A stretch of DNA of 64,000 bases from Platynereis dumerilii (GCA_026936325.1 JAPTHN010000012.1:21456550-21520549), one strand, 5' to 3'. Shown: positions 45,875 to 58,369, counted from the stretch's first letter. Program-made: numbers and translations. Notes: a model not told the origin generated them from the sequence alone.

Positions 45875-46155
45875 CCGGCCACAGTGGCCTGCTCTGGTTG
45901 CGACCGTGAGGTAGCACCGTAGCAGGCGACATTTCCCTTTCAGGAGCTATTTTATTTCGCGGCTGTGCACACATGCATTTCTGAAGCAGCGCAGCACAGT
46001 TATGCCGAGTTCTGCTGGGCATGGACCTGATAAGCAACTGTTCAAGCGACCAAGAAGGGAATTAATGTGTGAACGGACATGAAATAAGGCAGCTCAAGGG
46101 AAGTGTTGTAGCCTGCTCCCTTATGGTCGCAACTAGAGAGGCGACTGTGGCCTGG
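45875..46155. mobile_element. Candidate hAT-type MITE with CCGGCCACAGT ends
   Basis: Left CCGGCCACAGTGGCCTGCTC ... GGTTGCGACC and right GGTCGCAACTAGAGAGGCGA ... CTGTGGCCTGG are inverted repeats of about 38 bp. Flanks ATGACTTG and ATGAATTC match at 6 of 8 positions, a worn 8-bp duplication. The minus-strand open frame here is an artefact of the element. Confidence 0.65.
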
Positions 46156-46549
46156 ATGAATTCAAAGGAACTTGAAGTATTGTTCGCAAATGAATTATAG
46201 GATCTACTAGACCTACAAATAACTCATGAATTAAACATGGTTGCCCTAAATCATGACAGTTTAACCAGAAATCATAACTCATGCCTGTCAATATTTTCAC
46301 AATAATTCATTGGCAGGGTAATAATAAACAAATTAGCTTGTTATGGGCAATTATTGACTAACTATTACGCGGACTTTTGCGGTATGCGCTACATGTCTCC
46401 CTCATGCCATGACTTCTGACATTTAAGCCATTAACTCTCATGTATATTTTATGCTTCACATAAACAGTTATGGTGTTTTAGCCACTGTCACTCTGAACTT
46501 TCTCCTTAGCTTGCTATGTGTGGGTGATGCCGAGTAGTCTGTTTTAACG
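46156..46549. other. No gene seen
   Basis: AT-rich, no recognisable structure. Confidence 0.4.
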
Positions 46550-46859
46550 TTTTACAGTAGACGAAAAACGAGTGCTTATAGAAAAGCTGTTGTGAACATC
46601 AATGACCTCGCAACAAGCCTTATCAAACACATGGAAATATGCTGTCAATGTGTCATAAACAGATAAAGTAGCTTGTGACTTCATAGGTGATTGGTATGAC
46701 TTGGTCAGTGACTCTTGTTAATAACATTGAAAGTATAGGATATGACCTCACTGGCTGCTTACACGTCATAGATTTTAATATGGCATGGATGGGGATATGA
46801 CCTCACAAGAAACATTCCAGTGCTTTTCTGTAAGCACTCGTTTTTCGTCTACTGTAAAA
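46550..46859. mobile_element. 310-bp MITE with 38-bp inverted repeats
   Basis: 46550-46587 and 46822-46859 are inverse copies with a single mismatch; the core is TTTTACAGTAGACGAAAAAC. No target duplication is clear. Non-coding interior. Confidence 0.85.
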
Positions 46860-48863
46860 AGGTCATAATTACATTTTCATGGTAAAACTATTAAATTTTC
46901 TTATGAATACATTAATTTATATTGGTCTAATCGGAACAAATGCATGTACTATTAATTGGAATCCATCAGATTTTTTTCACATTTTTTATGAAATGCTTTT
47001 CCTAGAATCACTGTTACTTGGTGCAATGCTTTTAATATTAATATCAGTCTTCAATTATTTATTATTAGCACGGTCACTGAGTAAGATATTGGTCTACATG
47101 TATACATGTTACAGTGCTTTAAAGTCATGTCGCATCATATCAATTAAAGTGATATCTATATATGGTGGCATATGACACCCATTATTTATGATTTTTTAGG
47201 AAAATTGGCGGGTATTAGATCTGATGAATTTTGGAAATAATACGATCCTGAAACGCTTTATCCTGGATTCCTGGTCAGTGGCGTAACTGGGAGGTTCCTG
47301 GAGGTGGCGTACTCATTGTGTCATTGAACAACCGTTTTCATACAAGGGGAGGGGCATGCACCTGGTCCTCGGGGCACAATATCTCCAGCAGTTCACTGAA
47401 CATGTTCAGGAAGTTTGACAGACTGACAAACTGACAGGCTGAATGAATGCATTCATGAACAGTATTTGCTACTTCTGCTGTAGATCTGGTAGAACTATGC
47501 ACATAGGAGGAATCCCAGATCTGTGCAATTGATGGCAAAGTTTTAGGGCCCAACAACTTTCGTTATTTTAAAACAAAAATGACCACTTAATTTTAGGTAT
47601 CCCATGGTGTGACTCCCAAACTGTGATTGTAGGGTCAGGAAGGATTCAGAAGCTACAAATGCTGACACTTCATGGATGAGTAGATTTATTCATACAACTG
47701 TCGGACAGAGGGCCCAAATGTCATAGCCTATGGTACATTGGGTAGGGGTAGTCCTGAGAGGTGATCTATTTAGGGGGACAGTCGATAATTGGGTCATTGG
47801 GGCTTTCTGCCTGAATTTTTCAAATCTTTGCCCAAATGCAATGTCTGGTTTCTACGCCTTATGCCTGGTGTAACCGTGTTCATCCTTCTCTCGCAGTGTA
47901 AATCGGTGTATGAGATAACACATTTTCCTGGTAATTTGTGTAAAATTATTTAAATGTCATTTTCTCTGACAGAAAATCACCGACACAATCAACAAAAACA
48001 GTGAAACATGCAATTATAATTGATTTATTAAATTGCAACTTACGGGGTAAGCAGAATTCCAGTTTAATGATGAGGATAAGCCAGAAAGTGTTGTTGATTG
48101 CAGACATTCTGAAAAATAACGGAGTGACTATTTACTTTTTTGCCTGGGCTAGGCTATATTTAAAGGCATAAAAATATGCACTGATCCAAGATAGCTCTTC
48201 CCTGTGATAGTTTATAAAATCTTCTTATTTTTATTGAATTTCAGAAAAGATTCAAAAAAATCTTAGTTCATAAAATCTACTTATTTTAATTGAATTTCAG
48301 AAAAGATCCAAAAATCGGTTTTCATATCACAATTTTAAGAGAGAATTAATTAATTTGAAGATAAAGTATTAGATTATGATCATGAAATTTAATGACATTT
48401 AACTGAGGGATAATGGAGCCCCGATAGGCCTATTAGCCAATTAATAAGAATTGAAAATGATTTTATGGAAAGATGGAAATAGGTAGGAGTTATCTTGACT
48501 CACTTACCTGCTTGGGGTATGACAGATCTTGCGAAACTGAGGTGAAGTTTGAGCAGCATTCAGTTAGTCCCATCAGGTGTAGGTCTATAGAATAGATAGG
48601 GCCTGGCAATCATATTGTAATCCCAATTAACCAACTGTCCATGAGGAGATGATTACTCTCTAGTAAGTTTGTCATGGCTCTAATATTTTCTCCTTGTGGC
48701 AACATGCTGGTTGAAAAACCTTCTGTGGCAGAACTGTTCAATTGCTTTTGATAATTCATTAGTTTCTAGTTCTCCTGCTGCGCCATTGGTGGCATGGCTG
48801 TAGCACTATACTGGCTGTGCTGTTCCAGGAGTTAGGCCTATTTTTAGAACCAAGCAAGTAGGG
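46860..48863. other. No confirmed gene; one coding-like minus frame and a lone hAT-type left end
   Basis: CAGTGGCGTAACTGGGAGG at 47276 is a hAT-type left end with no right end found. A minus-strand frame at 47556-47338 (TLPSIAQIWDSSYVHSST, ECIHSACQFVSLSNFL) is helix-like but unrecognised and unspliced. GATCTATTTAGGGGGACAGT at 47763 has a relative at 29849, so another dispersed repeat is present. Confidence 0.35.
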
Positions 48864-51634
48864 TAGACCTGTTCAGAATATGCTTTTGACTAAAATTCAT
48901 AGCCTACTGCACTGATTCCCATGCTTTTAGGTCTGAGAAAGCCAAAAATCACAACCATTTTGATCTGTGACCATGGGAACCTTTGCCTCAAAAGCCCTGA
49001 AGTTATGATGTTGATTTCCGTCAAAAACGCCTAAAATTGTAGGAGTGGGGTAATGGTTTTTCTTGTCTAGCTCCTCAGGAAATAAAGATACAAGAATCAC
49101 ACTTGCACCATGTGAAAGATAATCAAATTGCCTTTCAAATGGTATGAAAAATATAAATTTTTATTATAAACAAGGTACTTTTCCAGAGAAGAAAACATAC
49201 AAATTTGTGTTTCGTAGGCAAAAAAATGAACAATTTAAGTGTTTTTGAACCCCTCGAATGCAGTTTTCACACTTAAATTGGCAATGTAAGACACTGAATA
49301 GTTTGTTGGGATCATACGAGCATCATGTAAATCAACAGCACGAGATAATGAAAATATAGTAACGCTACAACACATGCTTAGTATCTACAATGCAGGGAAT
49401 TATTTTGTTTTATCAATCGAACACTATCAAGTCCAAGTGCATGAACACTATAACTTACATATACAAAACAAAGCAAGAAGTACATCTCCAAGAACAACAG
49501 AGTCCATATTTACCAATCCTACAACACTTATTGACAATCCACAGCATCAATTACATTGAAAGACATATATCCATGTGCAGCAAAACCACAATAAGTACAC
49601 ACTAGACACTACCCACAACACAAAAGTATTAAAGTAAGCCTACACATACAAGCACAACTGTGTCAATATTTAGCAATGACATAATGCTACAGGATGATAG
49701 TAGGCATGACACATCTACATTCTGCAAGCATAGAAATTAAGGAATTGTTTACATCTGTAACATTTTCTAGCATTTAGTTTTTATGCTGCAATTTCTTGAA
49801 AAACTGTCATTAAGAGGGAACATAATCACACATGCATTCAAGAATCATGATCGTCAGCCTCGATTTTTTGAAGTTGTCGAATTCCATGTTTCAACAACCT
49901 GAAGCAATTGATTTTGCTGGTCCTGATTTTTTGGTCACTACAGTTAAAATTGGCCACCATTTTGATGCCACACTCAGCCACACTATTCCTACCTTGACTG
50001 AGTGTAAAATGACATTTCTGTCCAATTTTCAACTGAATGACAAAGCATGTTGATGTCCAGTGTATAGAACATCAAGTTCTAAAACGCTGGACCAACCAGA
50101 TCAGGGAGCAGTGTCCAATATGAATTCGATGAGTGGCAAAACGGGTTTGCTAGTTTGAAAAAATGCCTGACTTCACAGAGAGATTTATTTATAAAACATA
50201 TTTATTCAGGGTAAAACATTCAATCCAAAATTATTGTTTTACAATATTGCCCTGTGTAAAAGGAAGACAGAGATTTAAAACTATTAAGAATATATAAAGA
50301 ATGGTCTAACAACAAAATTAAAATATATACCTGTGCAATTTAAAAAGTAACATTCATAAAATAATTCTTTCATTTAGATTATCATTTGTTTGTGGTGTGG
50401 ACATGCCTATATGAACAGTTCATGAAGGAAAAGATAGTCTGCTGATTAATGAGAACAGAGAAACAAGACATTTTTTGAAGAGGCAAATCTACATTGCCAT
50501 TCATTGAAACTTATTCCCCTATCTGGTTGGACAGAGTCTCACTTCATACCATTGGATGTTCTGAATTTTGACATTGCTTGTAGCAGTCAGCCAGTTAAAA
50601 ATTGACGGAAAACAACAAATTAAAGGTTATTGAAAAAACACAGTACACTGTATGTGCAAAGTTGCATATGATTTTGGCTGAAAAGCTCTGAAAGTGGAGT
50701 CAAAATAATAAGTCAAATATGACTGATTTGGTAACAGTGATAACCATACTTCAGGAGGTGAGATATTTCCTGAGGTATGGTTATCTCTCACCTCATGAAG
50801 TATGGTTATATCTGTTACCAAATCAGTCATTATTTTGACTCCACTTTCAGCCAAAATCATCTGCAACTTTGCATATACTGTGTTTTCCTACACGTATAAC
50901 CTTGAATCTGTTGTTTTTGTCAATTCTTAACTGTAGGCACGTATGTTATGCAGTGTGCCTAGGATATAAGTGTTGAAACACTGGTAGATTCCATTGTGTT
51001 TGGAGATTTACTTCATGCTTTGTTTTGTATAATATGTTCACACACTTGGACTTGCCAGTGACTGTAGAAAACATGTATAAAATATCAAAACTTCCTGTAT
51101 TGGCGATACTAAGCATGTGTTATGGTGTTGCTATATTTTCACTCTCCTGCTGTTGATGTATAAAATGCTGTTTTGTTCCAGACAAGTGTTGCAGTGTCTT
51201 AGATTGTAATTTTAGATGTGATAACTGCACTCAGGTGGTTCAAAAACACTTAAATTGTTCATTTTTTTACCTACGATTCACAAATTTGTATGTTTTCTTC
51301 ACCAAAAACGTACCTTATTTATAATGAAAATTTATATTTTTGATACCATTTGAAAGGCAATTTGATTATCTTTCATATGGTGCAAGTGTGATTTTTGTAT
51401 CTTTATTTCCTGAGGAGCTAGACAAGAAAAACCAATACCCCACTCCTACAATTTTAGGCGTTTTTGATGGAAATCAACAGCTATCAACATCATAACTTCA
51501 GGGCTCTTGAGGCAAAGGTTCCCATGGTCACAGATCAAAATGGTTGTGATTTTTGGCTTTCTCAGACCTAAAAGCATGGGAATCAGTGCAGTAGGCTATG
51601 AATTTAGGTCAAAAGCATATTCTGAACAGGTCTA
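48864..51634. mobile_element. 2.77-kb Mutator-like foldback element, non-autonomous
   Basis: The ends TAGACCTGTTCAGAATATGC and its inverse start terminal repeats that can be followed for roughly 650 bp (48864 to about 49530 and about 50960 to 51634), with good match in the outer 400 bp and decay inward. Flanks are a perfect 9-bp duplication CAAGTAGGG (48855-48863 and 51635-51643). Very long terminal repeats with a 9-bp target duplication are typical of Mutator-like elements. No transposase frame; the centre holds a second palindrome. Confidence 0.87.
50597..50930. repeat. Long palindrome (arms about 160 bp) inside the foldback element
   Basis: GCAAAGTTGCATATGATTTT, AGTGGAGTCAAAATAAT, GACTGATTTGGTAACAG and ATAACCATACTTCA reappear in inverse order around a centre near 50768. 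Pairing is high with small gaps (one arm has an extra AAAGCTCTG-like insert). It could be a nested foldback element. Confidence 0.88.
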
Positions 51635-51855
51635 CAAGTAGGGCCTAATTCATGAGCTTCCATGATTCATGAATCACATGATCTTGATGGCTAAATGTTG
51701 TATGGATCTTGCTCATAATGAAAGGGCGTTGAATGGCTTATTTGGACATTTTCAAACAAATAGTACAGTATTATTGGGTTAAAAAACAAGTGGAGAATTA
51801 GCTGAGGTATGGCTGAAATCTTCAAATATAACATTAAATATTGCATTAGTATGTG

Positions 51856-51927
51856 TCCCATATGGTCTAGTGGTTAGGATTCCGGCCTTTCACGCCGGCG
51901 GCCCGGGTTCGATTCCCGGTGTGGGAA
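51856..51927 (+). tRNA. tRNA-Glu (TTC)
   Basis: 72 nt, with acceptor stem TCCCATA/TGTGGGA (one G-T pair), D arm with TAGTGGTTAGGA (A-box), anticodon stem CCGGC/GCCGG around CTTTCAC giving anticodon TTC, and T arm CCGGGTTCGATTCCCGG (B-box GGTTCGATTCC). There is no intron, CCA is not encoded as expected in eukaryotes, and the discriminator is A. It lies 220 bp from the Mutator-like element and is probably functional. Confidence 0.97.
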
Positions 51928-51931
51928 CACC

Positions 51932-51936
51932 TTTTT
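51932..51936 (+). terminator. RNA polymerase III T-run terminator
   Basis: TTTTT four bases after the tRNA-Glu 3' end. Confidence 0.85.
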
Positions 51937-51999
51937 CAATTTCTCCAGAGGACAGCAGCCTTTTTGGCCAATTTTTAGCTCTGAAGCTCTTCTTGATTA

Positions 52000-52690
52000 T
52001 TCTGAAGCTCTTCTGTGATTACTCTGAAGTGTTTGGAAACTATTTTACAACATTCTTTTTTGACCTCGCATTGCTTCATTTGCCAGAACAGAAGGTAAAT
52101 TGGCTGTAAGGCCCTAAAACAGTCTGTCAAGACCATCTATAGGTCAAGACTTATCTAGATCTGTAGCCTGTATATATATATATAGGCCTATTTAACATCT
52201 TAAAAGACTTAAGTTGACGAATCAGCTGCTCAAAGTTATGCTTAGTTCTCACGGGACATGACGGAGAACTTTTTTTGACCGGCGAACAGAGCCTGAACAG
52301 AGGCAGACGATTTCTAGGAGAAAAATGGCTAACGCGGCCACACACAACAATTATATAATTAGAGGCGTATAACGGCAAAATAAGATCTTAAATTGGTGGA
52401 ATTAGATTGTAAATCGGCGGGCAAGATCATATGCCTGTGGGGTGAGATGTCAAAAACTGTCGGCGAGGCAGCAATAAAAAACTGCCGGCGAGGCTGCAGA
52501 TGTCCCGCAGAGCAGTAGGCCTATAAATGTTCCACAGGGGCAGGGGATGTCGGTCCCGATGTCCCTATATCTGCCAGTCATGTTTTTCACTCGTTCTCAC
52601 TCAAAAAATGCCCGCCGGACATCCAAAAATTGAGAAAAAATTTGGCTCTTTCCCGGTGACTTGGAAAAAAAGTTTCAGCCTGCTGAATCT
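52000..52690. other. No gene; GTCGGCGAG-type repeat sequence
   Basis: GAGATGTCAAAAACTGTCGGCGAGGC near 52445 is matched by GAGATGTGAAAAATTGTCGGCGAGATG near 53520, which suggests an older repeat whose two parts now flank the array at 52.7-53.4 kb. Confidence 0.4.
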
Positions 52691-52696
52691 TTTTTT

Positions 52697-53400
52697 AGCT
52701 CGTCTGTTTTCTTTGAAAACAAAGAGCTATTGTCGTCACTCGATCGGCGTCGTCGTTGTATTCGTTGTCCCGGTTAAGGTTTTTGTCAGTGTCCATTTGT
52801 GACCTTAGTTTTCCAATTTGGTACATTTATGGAACTATGGGTATGGATCGGGAAAATGTCGAGAAATCCAAGATGGCTGCCATTTTGATGCGGCCGTTTT
52901 GGCAGCCATCTTTCTTCATTCTTTAACTGCCCTCTGTGACCTTAATAATCCACTTACAGTTATGAAATTTGTCACAGGTATGGGCCCCTGGGTATGGATC
53001 GGGAACATGTCGAGAAGTCCAAGATGGCGGCCATTTTGTTGTGGCCATTTTGGCAGCCATCTTTCTTCATTCTTGAACTGCCCATTGTGACCTTAATATT
53101 TCACTTACAGTCGTGAAATTTAGTACAGGTATGGGCGTGTGGGCTGTGGGTATTGATCTGGAACATGTTCAGAAATCCACAATGTCTTCATTCTTGAACT
53201 GCCCATTGTGACCTTAATATTTCACTTACAGTTATGAAATTTGGTACAGTTATTGGCCTGTTGGTATGCATCGGGAAAATGTTGAAAAATCCAAGATTGT
53301 GGTCATTTGGCAGCCATCTTTCTTCATTCTTGAACTGCCCATTGTAACCTTAAAATATTGCTTAGGGTTATGAAATTAGGTATTGGCCTGTGGGTGATAA
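52697..53400 (+). repeat. Tandem array with YY1-like AAGATGGCGGCC words
   Basis: A stem-like head (AGCTCGTCTGTTTTC ... GAAAACAAAGAGCT, then GTCGTCACTCGATCGGCG) is followed by units of about 120-160 bp: TATGAAATTTGGTACAGG, TATGGG, ATCGGGAAAATGTCGAGAA, TCCAAGATGGCGGCC, GGCAGCCATCTTTCTTCATTC, GAACTGCCCATTGTGACC. Cores lie near 52868, 53018, 53166 and 53291. AAGATGGCTGCC and its inverse face each other in units 1 and 2. Confidence 0.82.
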
Positions 53401-53599
53401 TCTGGCACACATTGATAGATTTCACGTCAACAGACGAGCGTTGAAACCGCTTGCGGTTCTGGTTGACATCCACGACGGAGTTCTCCCCATTTCTATATAT
53501 ATGCAAAAAATACATCGACGAGATGTGAAAAATTGTCGGCGAGATGTCATAAGTTATCAAAAAATCATGCAAATTTCCAGGAAAAACCTGCCCGCCGAT

Positions 53600-56500
53600 G
53601 CCAAAAGACCGCTGTAACGTGCCGTGTGAATGGGGTACTACTCTTGAGATGCTATTAAACTGGTTCAACCCAGCCAATGGTAACTGGTTCCAGAGCTCAG
53701 CTACAAATTGTCAAATTTTATGTCAATGAAGCCTTCTTTACTAGAGCTCTCTGGTTAGCCTGCCTTATTACCTCTCAGCTAATTTTTAGCTGCCAAAGCC
53801 CATGTCTACATTTTAAACATACATTCGAACCCTTGAACCTCGGTTTAATTTGCGGTTTTCGGTTATAGTCAAAATCCTTTTAAGAAGGAGGCAGTGATGA
53901 CAGCGTTGTTAATTCAATTAACCTGTCACTACCTCCTTGACCACAACTGATATGACATTATATGAAGTGTATTTTGAGTTAATGTAATGTTTGTAAAAGT
54001 TTGGTCGGATAAAATAACTGAAATCTGGATCTATCTGAAATCAGAATCCTTAAAAATAGCGTGGTTCGCAATATACATGAACTGTAAGACTCAATTTTGC
54101 GCTCCGCTGTTCAACCCTCAGACCGCAACTTGTTTTTCGACCTGGAATTTCAGGGGAAGCTAAGCTCGCGCATGCTGATGCTTGAGGAGAGTTCACCAAC
54201 AGGTCGATTTTGCAAATTTATAAATTAATTTTGTTTTCTGAATAAAACAGGAGAAAATATAACAACCGAAACATTCAATTGTTTAATTGAACTTCGGTTC
54301 GAGTTTCGGTTGAGTGACACAACCCTATCCTGCATGGTTGTTGGATGGAACACTTTTCAGGACCGTGCCAACTGCCAAGTTTCACACACAAAAGAAACCT
54401 GGTTTGGAGCCCCTCAGCCAATTTGTTCTTTCTCTAGTATAAATTACCAACCTGAATTTCTTGTTCATGGAATTATCTCTGCTAGGAGACAGAGATCTTG
54501 TTAGTCCTGGCTTCCAAGAATCCTGTCCCATGTCACACTTACTCTGCTCCACTTATTCATTCATTCATTCATTCATTTTTCTTCAACTGAGTACCTGTGT
54601 GCTCCACCATACATAATTGCATGCACTTGACCCTTTTCCTTGATAAAATCCGACTTTATTTCAAGCTACTTAGCTTACTTTACTTTGAAGATCAATCACA
54701 CTTTGGAGTAGTTCCTGCTTTTCCTGCTAGGTGTACAGATGCTTAGTTTCCTTTATGTCCACTAGGTGATGGCAGAGGAGGAATTTATTGTCAGTGCTGG
54801 GAGACAGAGATTTTGTTAGTCTTCAAGACTCTTGGCTACCCCAGCTTTTAATTGGCATGAGAGGACCAGTTACAGATAGATAGATAGAAAAGTAGATAGA
54901 TAAGGGGGTGCCCTGCTGGGGTAACCCTAAGGGGTAGGGTGGGGATACCCCTTAAGAGTGGGACAGTGGGACACCCCCAAGGGAGGGGGCACCTCAGGGG
55001 ACACCTGTAGGTTGGGGCTAACCCTAGGGTCAAAGTTTTTATGACTTACAGCAAACACTATCTGTCTGGCAATCACTGCTGACCCCCTGCTCGTAATGCT
55101 CCCATCTAGTTTATTTCACACCAAATAGTCATTCCTAAATCAAGCAACACCTCGTTCAGAGATCCCTACCAAAAATTATTTAGATCAAGATGAGTCAAAT
55201 AGAATGATTAGAATCTATTTATTTTCCTAGCAGAGATACTTTTGTGCATCTCATGCATTCCATTCTAGTTAAAACGTAGTAAAACCTTGCTATGATATGG
55301 CTGAGCTGGTAATCTAGGCTAATTTATGGCAACCTACTTTGCCCTGAAGCCCTTGTCAATGAAAGACAGAAAAAGAAAATTGCAAACATGGTGTATGGCG
55401 AGAATTACCTGAGTTCAACCGTTCCTTTTTGGAACCTTGGGCCATTTCGGTGTGATAAAGATTTCCGAAATTGGTAGATTACGGGTATTAATAGTCTTGG
55501 TAAATTTATTAGGGAACGGCTTGGTCCAACGTAATCTGCTAATAAGAGCCTAATTCCTGTGCCTCTTGGCATGTTTCGGCTGATATCTATGGGTGAAGCC
55601 ATAGCGTGCTTGGGAGGGCTGCCGGAGGCTGTTTCCGAAATAAAGTGTGAAGGAAATTATAAGAGGTCTGCGTGGCCCTTAAAGTATAAATTTAGTTAGT
55701 GGAGTCATGGATCATTTGAGGGCTCTTTTTCTATACAATATTTTTCATTTCACATACAATGTACCATGCCTTGCTGTGTTTGAGTAAATCTGGGCACACA
55801 GCGTGGTTTCTGTGATAGCGCGCCTCTCGCCCCCGAAGTACCAGTCCCTGCAGTCAGGATGTCTTCTGTCAAATCCGAAAGTGAGCCAGGCACAGATGAC
55901 ATGGATCCATGTCAAACCTCTTGATGTCCACAGTGTTCCTAGTTTTGTCACTGGTGACGTCTTTGACTCGTAATGTTCCTGAGCTTATTGTATCCACAAG
56001 ACCTGTCCTTCCAACTATTTATTCGTCTGTCGCCCAGATCACACCGTTTCTAATGAACTCAGCAGGATATTTCCGTTCGCTGCAACGGTGAGCTGATTAG
56101 ATTTTGATGCATCCCTGCAGCAGAAATTGCAAAATGACCTGGAACAGCTTTATGATTATGTAATTATGCATATTAATGCCCTTTACTGCAACCTGCCTGT
56201 GTGCCAGTCATGAGTGAACTTCGTGCAGTGCAGAGAACCATTTATAATGCAGTTATGAGGTCGGGCATTTCTATAAATAATGAGCCACGGCAAAAAAGCA
56301 ATGCAGTAATAAGGGTGTTTTGGGGCCTGCAGAAATCTACAAATAGACCCTATACATCCATTTTCTGGTGGCAGGACTATGCACTCCAGAAGCACTACTT
56401 TCTTGTTGAAATTGAGGTGTGATAGTCTGATAGATATACTTCAATGCGTATACATTGGCTATCGAGTCATTTGAAGACGAACCTCAGGCTCTGTTATCTT

Positions 56501-57600
56501 CAGGACTGAATCTAAGACGCTGAGCTATTGATGTCACTCAATACACAGGCCCTGAGGCCAAACCTATAAGGGAGTCTCGTCTTACTTGTCAGTGTTGTCA
56601 CACTAGTAGGCCTATATTCAAAGGCGCCACACTCTCACTGAGCCTGGTAACTTCTTCTGGACAGAATTTAGTTCACTCTTGTTCCCAGCCAATCATCGTT
56701 CAAATTTATAACAGATATGGCCTTTGTAAGAATTTCTCACGGTGGCTCAGCCTACAAGTGACCTACTTTTTGTCCATTGTGGTACCTTTAAATATACTGG
56801 TAACGAGTGAGACTAGACTCTCATTTATTTAGACTCGGGGCCCCACCAACTTTGGGACCAGGCCGATTCTTGATTTCAGAACCAGCAGAGTTGTTCCGCA
56901 CTTTTTTGAAACATCAAATAACGATTCAATTAAAAGGCAATTATGAGAGCACTGCCACAAACTCTTTTGTGATATTCTTGTTTTTTTTTTATGATTTGAT
57001 ATTTTTGGCTGTTATCTTTTTCCATTAGTGTTTAACCCATCAATGGTCGTAATATTGATGACTGTGGCCAAATGTGGAATTCATCATTTGCCGTTTATTG
57101 ATGTCTCTCTGGGATGGAAAATCTTGATGAATTAGCCAGTCAACTTTTTCTGCTGCTAATCCCCTTGACAAAGTCATGCCAGTGCAGCACATAAACAATT
57201 TGTACATTGATTGCTGGGAGCTATAATGAGGTGCAAAAATGTGGAGGAGAAATGGATCAATAAGAAAAATAACAAGGAAAAGTAGGAAATAGGGAGGATA
57301 AAAAGGATATAGGTGTATGGTTCACTCACTTTGAGTCACTCCACTGGTGGGTAAAGTAAACTGAAAGAACTTCCCATTAGAGGAAACCGATAATCGAAGC
57401 GCACATTCCTACAATATGTGGAGTTGTGTGTCCCTTTGTGAGAAGGTGCAGCTGTTCATTAGTTACTGAAGGCAACTGTGCATCTGACATTTACAGGTTG
57501 ACCTGGCAGTTGACTCTCATTAAGGATGTCAAGGGTTACAAGATGCAAAAGATACTATGGATGGATAGATTGAGATAGAGAGACAGAGTCACAGAGATAC
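53600..57600. other. No confirmed gene
   Basis: Mixed single-copy-looking sequence with a TTCA microsatellite (54557-54580), a GATA tract (54876-54900) and a G-rich block (54903-55030). Minus-strand stretches at 55790-56080 have short open pieces but stops between them and no family I recognise. Confidence 0.4.
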
Positions 57601-57619
57601 TCAGACAGATTCAGATATA

Positions 57620-58281
57620 TAGCGTAGACTAACAATTTGTAGTGCCAACAGTTAATTTAACTTTTAACAGTTTCAAACATTTAACATAAACTGTTCTGGG
57701 TGCGGTCATCTATTTTCTATCTCTGAGGTGGCGGAACGTTTCGAAAAATGGGGGGGGGGGGCACCGGACTCGGGGCAGCTTGTTTACATTTTATGTATAT
57801 TTGGACACAAAAGTGGGGGGGTATGTACCCCCAGTGCCCCCCCCCAGCTCCGCCGCCTCTGATCTATCTGATCTATGGAAGTAACAGACAGTGCACATTG
57901 CCATAAATTTGTTCACAGAGCATGGTAATCCATTATGACTCTATTCACTGTGGCCTGCATACCTATTGTGTGCTGTCCAAGGTCATTCAGTTGACTTGCA
58001 CACTTACATTCCGCCATATAAAGCCTCCCAAAGTGCACCGTGTTCAGTGGCCCAATGAGCCCCGATGTGACTTTTACACCAAGATGCTGATTTCTCAGGC
58101 ACCAGTGACTGACAGTCACTGTGAGTGTGTTTATCAGGATAGCAATTCATGTCGAGTAGTGGGAAAACAAACTTTTTCTCACCATACTTTTCTGCATTTG
58201 GCTGCGAATTTTGTCAGGAACCTAGAAAACCCCACTGGCCCAGTGTGCCCCATGTCCCAATGTGCCCCGGTTCCCCCTACA
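57620..58281 (+). mobile_element. 5'-truncated copy of the GGGGGAACGGGGGCAC-type TA element
   Basis: Follows 44750-45392: TTGTAGTGCCAA, AACATTTAACATAAA, GGGTGCGG, GTTCACAGAGCATGGTAATC, ATGAGCCCCGATRTGACTTT and the right terminal repeat (58252-58281, GTCCCAATGTGCCCCGGTTC then CCCCTAC). A hAT-type MITE interrupts it at 57723. The left end is absent. Confidence 0.85.
57723..57861. mobile_element. 139-bp hAT-type MITE nested in the TA element
   Basis: The ends CTGAGGTGGCGGAAC and GCTCCGCCGCCTCTG are inverted repeats with a few mismatches. Flanks TTCTATCT and ATCTATCT form an 8-bp duplication with one change. The intact TA element at 44.8 kb shows the uninterrupted order GTGCGGACATCTATG-TAAGTAAC. 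The interior is G-run ... C-run. Confidence 0.82.
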
Positions 58282-58369
58282 TTAATGTCAGTTGATGTGA
58301 TATAGAATCCCCCCCCCCATAAGACAATGTCAGTCTCTCAGAACGGAGTGTTCAACAGTGATGCCAGTG

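Noticed and set aside
51870-52109. 79-codon plus frame starting in tRNA-Glu
   Set aside because: Begins inside the tRNA gene (FHAGGPGSIPGVGT is a tRNA-derived artefact).
54903-55030. TAACCCTA words suggesting interstitial telomere repeat
   Set aside because: Only two isolated words in a G/C-rich block; no tandem TTAGGG array.
55745-56090. Protein-like pieces on the minus strand
   Set aside because: Short open stretches separated by stops, weak splice signals and no recognised family.
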